A stretch of DNA of 64,000 bases from Shewanella sp. KX20019 (GTDB taxonomy: Bacteria > Pseudomonadota > Gammaproteobacteria > Enterobacterales > Shewanellaceae), in NCBI RefSeq assembly GCF_016757755.1, contig NZ_CP068437.1, positions 620,001-684,000 on the forward strand. The letters are read 5' to 3'. The translations under genes were made by a program, and so were the position numbers. Shown in pieces: positions 39,934 to 49,654 of the stretch. The notes beneath the pieces are model-generated. The model was given only the letters and a program-made list of their open reading frames with translations, did not search any database and had not been told where the DNA came from. How positions within the stretch are numbered: position 1 is the first letter of the stretch; each line of letters begins with the position of its first letter.

Positions 39934-42504
39934 ATGCCTATTTATGGTGGTATTCAAAAAGGCGCTTCAATCAGTGCTATTCCTTCAGCCTATGTTTTTG
40001 CAACTGTTCCTGAACGTGATGCGTTCTTTAATAGTGATGAAAAAGAAAACCTAACATCATCAAAAACTTTAGTTATTGCTAATAACACTTTGTATTTATG
40101 GATTGGCCAATCAGCCCCGGCTAATTATGATAATTCAAAATGGAAAGATGCCAATGCAACAATACAAGGTCCAAGAGGGAAACAAGGCTTCCAGGGGCCA
40201 AAAGGTGAAATTGGTCCAATCGGTGAACAAGGTGAAATTGGTCAGAAAGGACCAATAGGCCCTATAGGCCCAATCGGTGAACAAGGTGAAATTGGCCAGA
40301 AAGGGCCGATAGGTCCAATAGGCCCAATCGGTGAACAAGGGCCAAGAGGAACAGAAGGGAAAGCTGGCCAACGTGGTGTTAAAGGTGATCAGGGTTCACA
40401 AGGTTTACAAGGTGATACAGGGCTTCAAGGTCATGATGGCCCAATCGGAAACCAAGGCCCGGTTGGCCAAAAAGGCGAACATGGCCCGCAAGGAATTCAA
40501 GGCCATCAGGGTATTGCAGGGAATCACGGTGATAAAGGTGATAAAGGTGATACTGGCCCACAGGGTGATAAAGGCGATCAGGGCATTCAAGGCCCACAAG
40601 GCCATAATGGTGCTTCTGGTCGTCATGGTCCAGTTGGCCCACAAGGGGATATTGGGATTCAAGGCCCTAAAGGCGATACTGGCCAACAAGGCGCACAAGG
40701 CGTTGCTGGTCTAGGTCTAACTAATAGAGGCGAATGGAAAACTAACACAACTTATGCGAATGGTGATTACGTATTCTATAACAATGACCAAGGTGTAAGC
40801 ACATTATACGTTTTTCATGGAAAACTTGATTTTACTAGCGCAGTACCTCCCCCACGATATGCCCAAGGTTGGGCAGAATTAGACGCGCCAAAAGGTGATA
40901 AAGGCGATCAGGGCATTCAAGGCCCGCAAGGTGATAAAGGAAGTCCCGGTTTACCAGGTGATCAGGGCGTTAGGGGAAATGATGGCCAACAAGGCCCTAA
41001 AGGTGATAATGGCGGTCAAGGCCCTAAAGGTGATAAAGGCCCCCAGGGTGATAAAGGGATCATTGGTATTCAAGGCCCTGAAGGAAGCGTTGGTGAACAA
41101 GGTGAACGTGGCCCAAAAGGTAACACTGGTAATCAAGGTGTTCCTGGCACAAAAGGAATTCAAGGCCCACAAGGTAAATCAGGAACTAATGGGCTTGCAG
41201 GTGATCGAGGGCTTAAAGGCGATACTGGCAAACAAGGTAATGAAGGCCCTGTTGGTGAATCGGGCCAAAAAGGTGCAAAAGGTGATACTGGTGAACCAGG
41301 CTTAAAAGGTCAACAAGGTGATCCTGGACAAAAGGGCAATCAAGGTATTGCTGGTTTAGGTCTAAATAACAAAGGAACCTGGAAAGCAGGAACATCATAT
41401 TCCCCAGGCGATTATGTTTTTCACCTTGTTAATGGCGGCGTTAATACCTTATTTGTTTATGCTGGTATCACAAGCGCTTCATCACAAAATGTACCAAATG
41501 AAGATAAAGCAAACTGGTTTGAATTAGCTTCACCACAAGGCGAACAGGGCCAGAAAGGTAACACTGGTAATCAGGGTGTTCCTGGTACAAAAGGAATTCA
41601 AGGCCCACAAGGTAATTCTGGCCAAAGAGGATTGATAGGCCCCAAAGGTGAACAGGGTGAAATTGGCCCACAGGGCAATAAAGGTGATCCTGGCCAAAAA
41701 GGTGAACAAGGCGAACAAGGCCATCCAGGAAATCAAGGTGAACAAGGCCCACATGGCCAAGATGGTATTAATGGTCAATCCGGCCCTAAAGGTAATAAGG
41801 GTGATATTGGTCAACAAGGCCCTATAGGCCCTAAAGGTGATCCTGGTAATCAAGGCCAGAAAGGCGATGTTGGTAATCAAGGCCCTAGAGGTTATCAAGG
41901 ACAGCAAGGCAATAGTGTTGGTATTATTTCAGTTGGTTCAAGCCTAAATGATTCATTACTAACACTGAAATTCACTTCAAATAATGGAAATGTAATTCAA
42001 ACATCCATTGATTTGTCACAAGCATTACAAGCGCATTTAGTTAACTTTACTGCTGAAATGAAAGGTAAGAATGTTACTAATGTTTCTGAAGCGCTTCATG
42101 CTCTTAATGGAACAACACCGCCTGATCATACCGGGAGTGATGATAAACAATTCTATTATTGGGGCCGTGTAGAAGATATTGATGTTGTTGATGATGCCTA
42201 TGCAAATGCTAGTTTGAATAAAACACCAATATCAAAAGTGCATGGCTTTCATGCCGTTATGGAAGATAATTTACCTCCAAATGGAATATTAAAACATAAC
42301 ATTTTGGTAATCCCTTCAACCGTTTCAAATGCTGCTGAATTTGATGTTAAACAAACAGGCAATACATTTACAGAGGCATTATTCAAAAAGAGAAACGTCA
42401 CTATCAATGGTGATGAATACACGCTTTATGCCCAAATTACCGCACCTGAAAGTCCATTTGAAATAAGCAAAACATACCAGGGTGCAAGATGGACATTTTT
42501 CTAA
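39934..42504 (+). CDS. Collagen-like fibre with two YxxGDxV modules
   Basis: 856-aa fibre protein. A globular N-terminus (1-78) leads into Gly-X-Y triplets in three blocks (about 79-260, 319-472, 535-662), rich in GPIGPIG, GDKGD and GEQGEIG. Two related globular modules interrupt them (261-318 and 473-534). Both carry W-x(6-7)-Y-x2-GDYVF, a pattern like the CBM5/12 or chitin-binding fold. A non-collagen C-terminal head (663-856) likely trimerises and binds. It probably decorates the virion for attachment to surface glycans. DNA repeats here create long spurious antisense ORFs. Confidence 0.85.
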   Translation: MPIYGGIQKGASISAIPSAYVFATVPERDAFFNSDEKENLTSSKTLVIANNTLYLWIGQSAPANYDNSKWKDANATIQGPRGKQGFQGPKGEIGPIGEQGEIGQKGPIGPIGPIGEQGEIGQKGPIGPIGPIGEQGPRGTEGKAGQRGVKGDQGSQGLQGDTGLQGHDGPIGNQGPVGQKGEHGPQGIQGHQGIAGNHGDKGDKGDTGPQGDKGDQGIQGPQGHNGASGRHGPVGPQGDIGIQGPKGDTGQQGAQGVAGLGLTNRGEWKTNTTYANGDYVFYNNDQGVSTLYVFHGKLDFTSAVPPPRYAQGWAELDAPKGDKGDQGIQGPQGDKGSPGLPGDQGVRGNDGQQGPKGDNGGQGPKGDKGPQGDKGIIGIQGPEGSVGEQGERGPKGNTGNQGVPGTKGIQGPQGKSGTNGLAGDRGLKGDTGKQGNEGPVGESGQKGAKGDTGEPGLKGQQGDPGQKGNQGIAGLGLNNKGTWKAGTSYSPGDYVFHLVNGGVNTLFVYAGITSASSQNVPNEDKANWFELASPQGEQGQKGNTGNQGVPGTKGIQGPQGNSGQRGLIGPKGEQGEIGPQGNKGDPGQKGEQGEQGHPGNQGEQGPHGQDGINGQSGPKGNKGDIGQQGPIGPKGDPGNQGQKGDVGNQGPRGYQGQQGNSVGIISVGSSLNDSLLTLKFTSNNGNVIQTSIDLSQALQAHLVNFTAEMKGKNVTNVSEALHALNGTTPPDHTGSDDKQFYYWGRVEDIDVVDDAYANASLNKTPISKVHGFHAVMEDNLPPNGILKHNILVIPSTVSNAAEFDVKQTGNTFTEALFKKRNVTINGDEYTLYAQITAPESPFEISKTYQGARWTFF

Positions 42505-42513
42505 GGAGTGATG

Positions 42514-44859
42514 ATGACTGTTAAAATGCAAGGCCAAATAACAAAAAATTCTCAATATGATAATTACCCACTTGTAGATGATAAAAGCATATTAGGTGGA
42601 ATCCGTGCAGTAAAAACAAAAGATGATTTATCAACGCTTGATTCTTCAACGTTAAAAAATGGAACCATTGCCGTAATTACTGATGATAAACAAATAGTTT
42701 ACTATTTTGATAGTCAGTGGATAGATCTTATGTCGCTTGGTAACTACTATTCAATTGAAAGATTGTTTGGCAATGCCGACGCATTTGTACCAAATAAAGA
42801 ATATAACATTGGTGATATTGTAAAATTTAATGATGGCTATTATTTCTTTATGTATAAATTCAAAGGCGAAACACCACTTAAAGGTGATGGGGTAGCCCCA
42901 TTAACACTTCAATCACTTCATACTTATATGTATCAGATTCACAGTGTTGTCTTTAATGGGTTCGCTGGGAAAAGCAATGAGTTAGTTGATGGTAAGTTTT
43001 ATAAAGCTGGCGAAACGTTTTCAATGATGGGTTTTGTATATGGCGTTAACCGTGACAGCTATATAAGCATGAACGATCCATCAGATGATGGTGAGATAAC
43101 TATTCTTTCACTACGGGCGTTATTTGATAAGATAAATAGAATTTCCCCGCATAATGGTGATGACATAATCATACGTGATCGCATCCTTTATCAAGAAAAT
43201 GAAAATGAAAAAGTAGCAATCTTTAAGCGGTACAAAGAACACCACAGCTATGCTTTTGGTAATGGTGAATATGACTTGATTCTTAACTCTTATTCAACAC
43301 CAAAAATGTTTACAACTGGCAAAGATAAATCAGTTTATAGTATGCCAATTGAAGGTGTTTTTGTTGATAAAGTCTTTGATATTGATAAAGAGTTAAAAGA
43401 AGTTGATTATACTTTTACAGCGTCAGTAATCATTGAATCATTAGATATAATGATAAATGAAGAAGAATCGTTACATATTGAAGATTGTCAGGCTGAAGCC
43501 TATGTTATGGATTATGAAGATCCAGATAAGCCTAGACAAAGGTTAGTATTAACATCAGATTATGCTTATGTCCATAATCATGAAAACACCTATAAACTAG
43601 CCCGCTTCCAGTTTGATAAAACAGTGATAACAAGTATCGGTGAAGAATATATTATCAAGATTGTCGATAATAAAAATTCAGGCGTTAAAATTACCGCTAA
43701 AGGCAAGATTGATGACAAGGGTGTTTTTAAATCTGCTTATAAAATAAATGGATCTGAATATGCGATTTCAGCAATTGCATCACGCGAAACGCATATTATC
43801 GGTGATATTACACATGATTTTAATGTTCAAACATCAGATAAAATATTAAAAGTCGTTGATGTAAAAGATAGCGTTGAACGCTTTCTTGGTGATGGCGGAA
43901 CAAGCGCAAAACACGGAACGTATTTTAGATATGAATATGATTTCGATTTTGATGATTTATCCGTTAATAAATTCATGATTCAAGTCACAGGTGAAGCAAA
44001 AGAAATTGATTACACAATACGTGTAACATATGGAAACTATGTTGATTCATATACAGGCGGGCTTTATTTAGATAAAGATTCACCGACTAATGAGCTTATT
44101 ACTGCAACTGAAGATTTCAAAGCTGAATTGTTCATTCCAAAGGGCAGTAAAATTGAATTAACAATAAGAACAAATAAAAATGTTGGTCTATTTGGTTCAA
44201 CTCAAGTAGATAAGGTTGTATTTAAGCCTAATTTATATCTCTATGGATTTGAGCGCGTTAAAACCATTGTTCCAGATTGGCATGTTGAGCCGATGCTAAT
44301 CACGGGGGATATGGTTAAAAACTTTGAAGATAACCTTACTAAAAACGGTATAGGGGGCGCTTCAGATGGCAAAATGTTTGATGGTGATATTGGGCGTACT
44401 GTTATACGTCAAATGAAGCTAATCAATGAAGATAAAGATGAAGTGATGGAAGATGTAACAGTTAAACTTTCAGGATCATATGAATCTTTATCACCGACAA
44501 ATGAGCCTAATGAACTGATAAGCACACAGTTTAATGATGGTTATCAGGCAAGTGAAATATCTATGTTGTTCGCAGCTTCAGAAAACGCTGGTTTAATTAA
44601 TGCAGTGTTATCAATGGAAGTGCTTACTAAAAATAATGGGATAGTAAAACTACCTAAAACAGTTTTATCAAAACCAGTATTACCTTTCACACCACATGGA
44701 TTACCTGGCCTTACATTTGATACATCAGGTATTAATGATGACATAACAGGGTTCAGTATATCGTTAGTATCAGGCGAGATAGTTGAATCAAATAGTGCAA
44801 ATGAAAACAGGTTATGTGGGTTTGGTATAGGCATAAAAACGCCTAATTTATTGGTTTAA
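42514..44859 (+). CDS. Large fibre-associated protein of unknown family
   Basis: 781-aa protein, largely beta-structured. Near residue 95 it has EYNIGDIVKFNDGYYFFMY, the same Y-x2-GD-x-V pattern seen in the collagen-like fibre. The remainder is unrecognised, with many short charged beta segments. AGGAG stands 5 nt before ATG 42514. It follows the fibre gene by 9 bp and is probably an adhesin or fibre partner. Confidence 0.6.
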   Translation: MTVKMQGQITKNSQYDNYPLVDDKSILGGIRAVKTKDDLSTLDSSTLKNGTIAVITDDKQIVYYFDSQWIDLMSLGNYYSIERLFGNADAFVPNKEYNIGDIVKFNDGYYFFMYKFKGETPLKGDGVAPLTLQSLHTYMYQIHSVVFNGFAGKSNELVDGKFYKAGETFSMMGFVYGVNRDSYISMNDPSDDGEITILSLRALFDKINRISPHNGDDIIIRDRILYQENENEKVAIFKRYKEHHSYAFGNGEYDLILNSYSTPKMFTTGKDKSVYSMPIEGVFVDKVFDIDKELKEVDYTFTASVIIESLDIMINEEESLHIEDCQAEAYVMDYEDPDKPRQRLVLTSDYAYVHNHENTYKLARFQFDKTVITSIGEEYIIKIVDNKNSGVKITAKGKIDDKGVFKSAYKINGSEYAISAIASRETHIIGDITHDFNVQTSDKILKVVDVKDSVERFLGDGGTSAKHGTYFRYEYDFDFDDLSVNKFMIQVTGEAKEIDYTIRVTYGNYVDSYTGGLYLDKDSPTNELITATEDFKAELFIPKGSKIELTIRTNKNVGLFGSTQVDKVVFKPNLYLYGFERVKTIVPDWHVEPMLITGDMVKNFEDNLTKNGIGGASDGKMFDGDIGRTVIRQMKLINEDKDEVMEDVTVKLSGSYESLSPTNEPNELISTQFNDGYQASEISMLFAASENAGLINAVLSMEVLTKNNGIVKLPKTVLSKPVLPFTPHGLPGLTFDTSGINDDITGFSISLVSGEIVESNSANENRLCGFGIGIKTPNLLV

Positions 44860-44868
44860 TATAGAACA

Positions 44869-44887
44869 GGCCCCGTTTATATAAGCG
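44869..44887 (+). terminator. Stem-loop after the fibre cluster
   Basis: CCCCG...CGGGG stem with AT-rich inner pairing, just past the 781-aa gene. Weak U-tract. Confidence 0.5.
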
Positions 44888-45257
44888 GGGTTAATAAACA
44901 TCACATGGATTTTAGGCAATAAGAATCACTAGACCGTGTATTGCATATCAATATAGCAACGGAGCTTGCGGAGTTTCATATATTAAGTTTTGATGTGGTA
45001 AGGTTAAGTTTAATTAGCCGGGTATCAGTTGCTTAATTTCAATGGGAAGCCAAAACCATAAACACTCATTTTATTAATTGGCTAGTGAAACCATCATGCA
45101 ATTATCATACTGTTTATATCGGTCAAAAATGTAGCTAATTAAACTGTGGCACTTGTTAATGTCTTTTGATTGTTAACGAAACATTGACTTCTCACGTTAC
45201 GAGGCCCATAATTCAATTACCACATCTTGGTATGGGCCTATTCCAATACTAAGTTAA

Positions 45258-45292
45258 AAAAGCCCTTCTAGCAATAGAGGGGCTTTTTTTAT
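45258..45292. terminator. Bidirectional terminator before the terminase genes
   Basis: AAAAAAGCCC/GGGCTTTTTTT stem with inner TCT/AGA pairs. The gap 44860-45651 otherwise holds no gene. Confidence 0.75.
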
Positions 45293-45526
45293 ACCTATTA
45301 TATTCTTATTGTATTATTAACACTCATTGTTATGCCTATTAATACAACGAACGATCATCAATATAATTAACCATCCGTATAATTAATGCGTGATGTTATA
45401 TATCTATCAGTTAATAGCTATATAACAGAGCATATTAAACAGCCCATATATTACCATCTAATTGCTCTTGTAACGCATCCTAACAAGCATATTAATTTCA
45501 GCACCATCAGCCCTATATATATACAT

Positions 45527-45612
45527 AAGGCGGGGAGAGGCAAGCCCTGTAACAATTCAAGGTACTTCCGCAACATCAGTGTAACGTGAGGGTACAAGAC
45601 CTCGGAATTTGG
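45527..45612. other. Candidate cos region
   Basis: A GC-rich patch (AAGGCGGGGAGAGGC at 45527-45541) stands in an AT-rich non-coding stretch directly before the terminase genes, where lambda-like phages keep cos. There is no direct proof; the motif is only reminiscent of GC-rich cosN sites. Confidence 0.3.
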
Positions 45613-45651
45613 CTAGGCGCAGAGATTTTCAGAACAAAGTTGTTGTTTACT

Positions 45652-46152
45652 ATGGAAAATAAAACTGAACATTTACTTATAAAGAAGATGATGGCAAAGA
45701 GTTTGGGCATTTCTGTTCAAGCCTTTGATAACTGGAATGTTAGCCCTGAATTCAGACAGGGACGATCAACATTTTATTCCGTTCGATCCGTTTTAGATAA
45801 TCGGATCAATCATGTTTCTAACAAGCTTGAAGAAAAGCAACAGCGCGATCCAAGCACGTTGGATATTGATGAAGAACGGGCCAGGCTAGTTGCAGCGCAA
45901 GCCGACAAAACAGAACTTGAAGTTAAACTTCTAAAACGTGAAAGCGTGAAGATTGAAGAAGTTACCCATGAATGGGCTGAAATGATCGGCAATTGTCGCG
46001 CAAAGCTTTTATCAATTCCTACAAAAATCGCACCAAAACTGTTAGGCATAGATGATATTTCTGAAGCCCAACAGATTTTAAAAGATGCAATTTTTGAAGC
46101 ACTAACGGAACTATCAGACGATGTTTATACGCAAGATCAAGAAGGCACGTAA
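45652..46152 (+). CDS. Terminase small subunit, Nu1-like
   Basis: 166-aa protein: an N-terminal winged-HTH-like segment (MMAKSLGISVQAFDNW), a helical DEERARLVAAQADKTELEVKL linker typical of Nu1/DUF1441 proteins, and a C-terminal part that would bind the large subunit. The ATG at 45652 is chosen by family length; a GTG start at 45586 is possible. It overlaps the large-subunit gene by 32 bp. Confidence 0.78.
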   Translation: MENKTEHLLIKKMMAKSLGISVQAFDNWNVSPEFRQGRSTFYSVRSVLDNRINHVSNKLEEKQQRDPSTLDIDEERARLVAAQADKTELEVKLLKRESVKIEEVTHEWAEMIGNCRAKLLSIPTKIAPKLLGIDDISEAQQILKDAIFEALTELSDDVYTQDQEGT

Positions 46153-47905
46153 AAGTTGCCTTGCTGGTTTTGCTCCCCCACCTGATTACAAAGTTTCCGA
46201 ATGGGCCGATGCTGAAAGAAGATTATCTTCAGAAGCTTCAGCCGAGCCGGGAAGATGGCGAACAAGCAGAGCGCCATATCAACGTGAAATCTTAGATGCC
46301 ATTTGTGATCCGCTTGTAGAAGGCGCGGTTGTAATGAGTTCAGCCCAAGTGGGAAAAACTGAATTCTTACTGAATATCATTGGTTATTACGTTGATTATG
46401 ATCCGGCCCCGATCCTATTACTTCAGCCAACGGTTGAAATGGCGCAAGCCTTTTCAAAGGATCGCCTGGCTCCAATGGTGCGGGACACGCCAGCAATAAA
46501 AGGCAAAATCAAAGACGCTAGAAGCCGGGATTCCGGCAATACCGTTCTTCATAAATCCTTTCCTGGTGGCCACATCACCATGGCCGGGGCTAATAGTCCG
46601 GCATCACTAGCTTCACGGCCAATAAGAATCCTTTTGGCTGATGAAGTGGATCGTTACCCGCTTTCTGCTGGTACTGAAGGCGATCCATTTAACCTGGCAA
46701 AAAAGCGAACAACAACCTTTTGGAATAAGAAGATTGTTGCCGTATCAACGCCAACCGTAAAAGGCGCAAGCCGTATTGAAGCGCTGTATGAAGATTCAAC
46801 CAGGGAACGGTATTGCCTGGCGTGTCCTTCATGTGGCGAGTTGCAAAGCCTTAAATGGCGGAACATAGACTTCAAAACGGTTACACATTGTTGTGAAGAA
46901 TGTGGGGCAATACATTCACAAATTGAGTGGACCAAACATGAAGGAACCTGGATTGCTGAAAATCCTGGCCATAGAATCCGTGGATTCCACCTGAATGAAT
47001 TGGTTTCCCCATGGCGGAAATGGTCCGACATCATACAAGATTTCTATGCGGCCAAAGATAACCCTGAACTATTAAAAACCTTTGTGAACACTTCCCTTGG
47101 TGAAACCTGGGAACAAGAAGGTGAAACGCTCGATCATCACGAAATAATGAAACGCAGGGAATGTGATTTTGAAATATTACCTGAAGGCGTTCTTTGCCTA
47201 GTTATTGGCGTTGATGTTCAAGATGATCGCCTTGAATACGAAATCATAGGTTATGGGATGGGGCATGAATCATGGGGGATTGAACGTGGTGTTTTGTATG
47301 GCGATCCCGGTAAACGTGAATTATGGCGTGATATGGATGAAGTCCTTGATAAAAGGTTCAAGCACTCAACAGGTGCGGTTTTATCCATATCGGCTGGCTG
47401 TATTGACTCCGGCGGCCATTTTACACAAATGGTTTATGACTATTGCCAGGGGAAAGAACATAGGCGCTTTTTTGCTGTTAAAGGTGTTGGCGGTCCTGAT
47501 AGGCCAATTGTTTCTTCACCACAGCAAAAGCAACGGGGTAGAACAAAACGAAAAGTACCATTGTTCACCGTTGGCGTAGATGGGACCAAATCCATTGTTT
47601 ATGGCCGTTTAAGGATTTATGAACCTGGCCCTGGTTTTTGTCACTTCCCGCAAAAGTACGATGAAGAATACTTTGCACAGCTTACCGCTGAAAAATGTAT
47701 TACCAAGTTTCACATGGGCTTTCCAAAAAAGGTATGGGAAAAAACCAGACCACGAAATGAAAGCCTTGATATTCGAGTTTATGCCCTGGCGGCTTTAACT
47801 TTGTTGAATCCCAATTATGAAGCAATTCAAGCCAACCTTGTTCCTGTTAAGAACCAGGAAATCAAAAGGCGTAAACGTGTCGTTAAATCAGCTTTTATAG
47901 GCTAA
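46121..47905 (+). CDS. Terminase large subunit, GpA family
   Basis: 594-aa packaging motor and cos nuclease. N-terminal ATPase: Walker A-like SSAQVGKTE (73-81) and Walker B LLADEVDRYP (171-180). A CPSCG...CCEECG zinc motif lies near residue 230. The C-terminal nuclease domain has VIGVDVQDDRLEYE, the first acidic site of the RNase H-like fold. It cuts concatemers and pumps DNA into the prohead through the portal. Confidence 0.93.
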   Translation: MFIRKIKKARKSCLAGFAPPPDYKVSEWADAERRLSSEASAEPGRWRTSRAPYQREILDAICDPLVEGAVVMSSAQVGKTEFLLNIIGYYVDYDPAPILLLQPTVEMAQAFSKDRLAPMVRDTPAIKGKIKDARSRDSGNTVLHKSFPGGHITMAGANSPASLASRPIRILLADEVDRYPLSAGTEGDPFNLAKKRTTTFWNKKIVAVSTPTVKGASRIEALYEDSTRERYCLACPSCGELQSLKWRNIDFKTVTHCCEECGAIHSQIEWTKHEGTWIAENPGHRIRGFHLNELVSPWRKWSDIIQDFYAAKDNPELLKTFVNTSLGETWEQEGETLDHHEIMKRRECDFEILPEGVLCLVIGVDVQDDRLEYEIIGYGMGHESWGIERGVLYGDPGKRELWRDMDEVLDKRFKHSTGAVLSISAGCIDSGGHFTQMVYDYCQGKEHRRFFAVKGVGGPDRPIVSSPQQKQRGRTKRKVPLFTVGVDGTKSIVYGRLRIYEPGPGFCHFPQKYDEEYFAQLTAEKCITKFHMGFPKKVWEKTRPRNESLDIRVYALAALTLLNPNYEAIQANLVPVKNQEIKRRKRVVKSAFIG

Positions 47906-47908
47906 TCC

Positions 47909-48121
47909 ATGTATTCAAAAACCGACTTGGCCGCTGTTCAAAAAGCGCGGCTTGATTTGATCACTGGCAAAAAGGCCGTTGAAGTTTCTATTGCCGGGCG
48001 GCGTGTTCGCTTTGCTGATGTAAACATGAATGATCTTAAATCGCTGGAAAAAGAAATTAAACATTCTTTAGGAACAGGTAAGAAAAAGTTTTCTTATCTT
48101 ATTACTACTAAGGGGCTTTGA
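47909..48121 (+). CDS. Head-tail connector gpW-like
   Basis: 70-aa protein with the gpW pattern: an N-terminal helix LAAVQKARLDLITGKKAVEVS, a beta hairpin and a C-terminal helix. gpW stabilises filled heads before tail joining. It overlaps the portal start. Confidence 0.85.
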   Translation: MYSKTDLAAVQKARLDLITGKKAVEVSIAGRRVRFADVNMNDLKSLEKEIKHSLGTGKKKFSYLITTKGL

Positions 48122-49596
48122 TGCTTAAAAAGATAATTGCCCCAATAGCAAGCTTGTTCAATATAGGTCACGCTAAAACATCCTTTGAAGGCGCAAGCCA
48201 AAGCCCAAGATTAAGAGGAAAGGGAACCCAAAGGGGAAATATTAATACACAGCTATCAAGTGAATTAATAACGCTTCAATCACGTTCACGCCATGCTTGT
48301 AAAAATAACCCCTGGGCCGGGTCCGCTTCTGATGGTTATGTCACAACATTAATCGGAACCGGGTTAATTCCCCGCTGGCAAATCGAAAACAAAGAACTTG
48401 GCAAACAGCTTCAAAAAGAATGGAACAAGTGGGCCAAAGAAGCTGATGCTGATGGAAGAACCAATTTTGCCGGGCTTCAGTCTTTGGCGGCCAGGACTCA
48501 ATTTGAAAGCGGTGAAGTGTTGATCAGGTTTAGGCCAAGAAGATTAACCGATTCATTGAATGTGCCACTTCAATTGCAAATCTTACCGCCAGATCAATTG
48601 CGCCATGATCTGAATATTCGATTAAGCCCAACACGAAAAGTTGTTATGGGAATTGAACTGAATGGCATTGGTAAACGGACCGCTTACCATATTTACAAAG
48701 AACCACCTGGCAACCCGCTTGAAACAAACGTTGATTCAATCAGAGTAAACGCAAACCAAATCCTTCATGTTTTTGAAAGCTTTGCGCCTGGTCAAATGCG
48801 CGGTTATCCAATGCTTTCAAGAGTATTGGCCAGATTGTATGAACTTGATGAATATGAAGATGCTGAACTTGTTAGGAAGAAGGCGGCGGCAATGTTCGCG
48901 GCATTCGTTACAAAAACACCTGATGATAACTATGAATTTGAAGGCATGGACCAGCCTGAAGATAGTGAAGGGAACCAATTAATTGGCATTCAACCCGGGG
49001 CCATTCATTACATGGAACCAGGGGAAAGCGTTGATTTTTCAAGTCCGGCTGATGTTGGCAGTAATTACACAGCGTGGATAACTCAGCAATTGCGAGGCAT
49101 AGCCGCTGGCATTGGTATTACTTATGAAACGTTAACAGGCGATTTGAGCCAGGTTAATTATTCAAGTATCAGAGCCGGGTTAATGACTTTCAGGCGCAGA
49201 GTTGAAGCCCTTCAGCAAACCATGATCATTCATCAATTTTGCCAACCAGTTATTGAAAGATGGCTTGATATGGCGGTTGCATCAGGCCGGGTGAACATTC
49301 CTGATTATCTTGAAAATCGTGATGAATACACACGGATTAAATGGATTGCCCCGGCATGGCTTCAAGTTGATCCCCTTAAAGCTGTTCAAGCCGACAAACT
49401 AGAACTAGAAGCGGGCCTTGCCACTAAAACTGAAAAGCTTGCTGAACGTGGCCGTGATATTGAAGATTTTGCCGCTGAACTTGAAGCAGAAGAAGAAATT
49501 CTTCCAAAGCCTGAACCCATACCAAATGAGGTGATTGAAGTGGATGAAGAAGATAAAAAACCAAATGAAAAAGCAAAAAAACCTGATGGGGAATAA
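48121..49596 (+). CDS. Portal protein, lambda GpB family
   Basis: 491-aa portal (lambda-type): SRHACKNNPWAGSASDGYVT near the N-terminus, ESFAPGQMRGYPMLSRVLA and GDLSQVNYSSIRAGLM in the core, with an acidic Pro/Lys-rich tail. Twelve copies form the DNA channel. ATG 48121 follows AGGGG and overlaps the gpW stop. Confidence 0.92.
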   Translation: MLKKIIAPIASLFNIGHAKTSFEGASQSPRLRGKGTQRGNINTQLSSELITLQSRSRHACKNNPWAGSASDGYVTTLIGTGLIPRWQIENKELGKQLQKEWNKWAKEADADGRTNFAGLQSLAARTQFESGEVLIRFRPRRLTDSLNVPLQLQILPPDQLRHDLNIRLSPTRKVVMGIELNGIGKRTAYHIYKEPPGNPLETNVDSIRVNANQILHVFESFAPGQMRGYPMLSRVLARLYELDEYEDAELVRKKAAAMFAAFVTKTPDDNYEFEGMDQPEDSEGNQLIGIQPGAIHYMEPGESVDFSSPADVGSNYTAWITQQLRGIAAGIGITYETLTGDLSQVNYSSIRAGLMTFRRRVEALQQTMIIHQFCQPVIERWLDMAVASGRVNIPDYLENRDEYTRIKWIAPAWLQVDPLKAVQADKLELEAGLATKTEKLAERGRDIEDFAAELEAEEEILPKPEPIPNEVIEVDEEDKKPNEKAKKPDGE

Positions 49597-49616
49597 AGCC
49601 CATTGTTTAAATTCAC

Positions 49617-49640
49617 AAGCCGCATAGAGCGGCTTTTTTT
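49617..49640 (+). terminator. Terminator-like hairpin before the protease gene
   Basis: AAGCCGC-ATAGA-GCGGCTT and T7, then a 14-nt spacer to ATG 49655. Part of a set of such hairpins between late genes. Confidence 0.65.
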
Positions 49641-49654
49641 ATGGGAAAAATAAA

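Noticed and set aside
40135..41907. Long antisense and alternate-frame ORFs in the collagen-like gene
   Set aside because: They are by-products of the Gly-X-Y codon repeat; the sense frame has a ribosome site and domain structure.
45386..45589. 67-aa ORF before the terminase genes
   Set aside because: No ribosome site, no pattern; lies in the AT-rich non-coding stretch likely to include cos.
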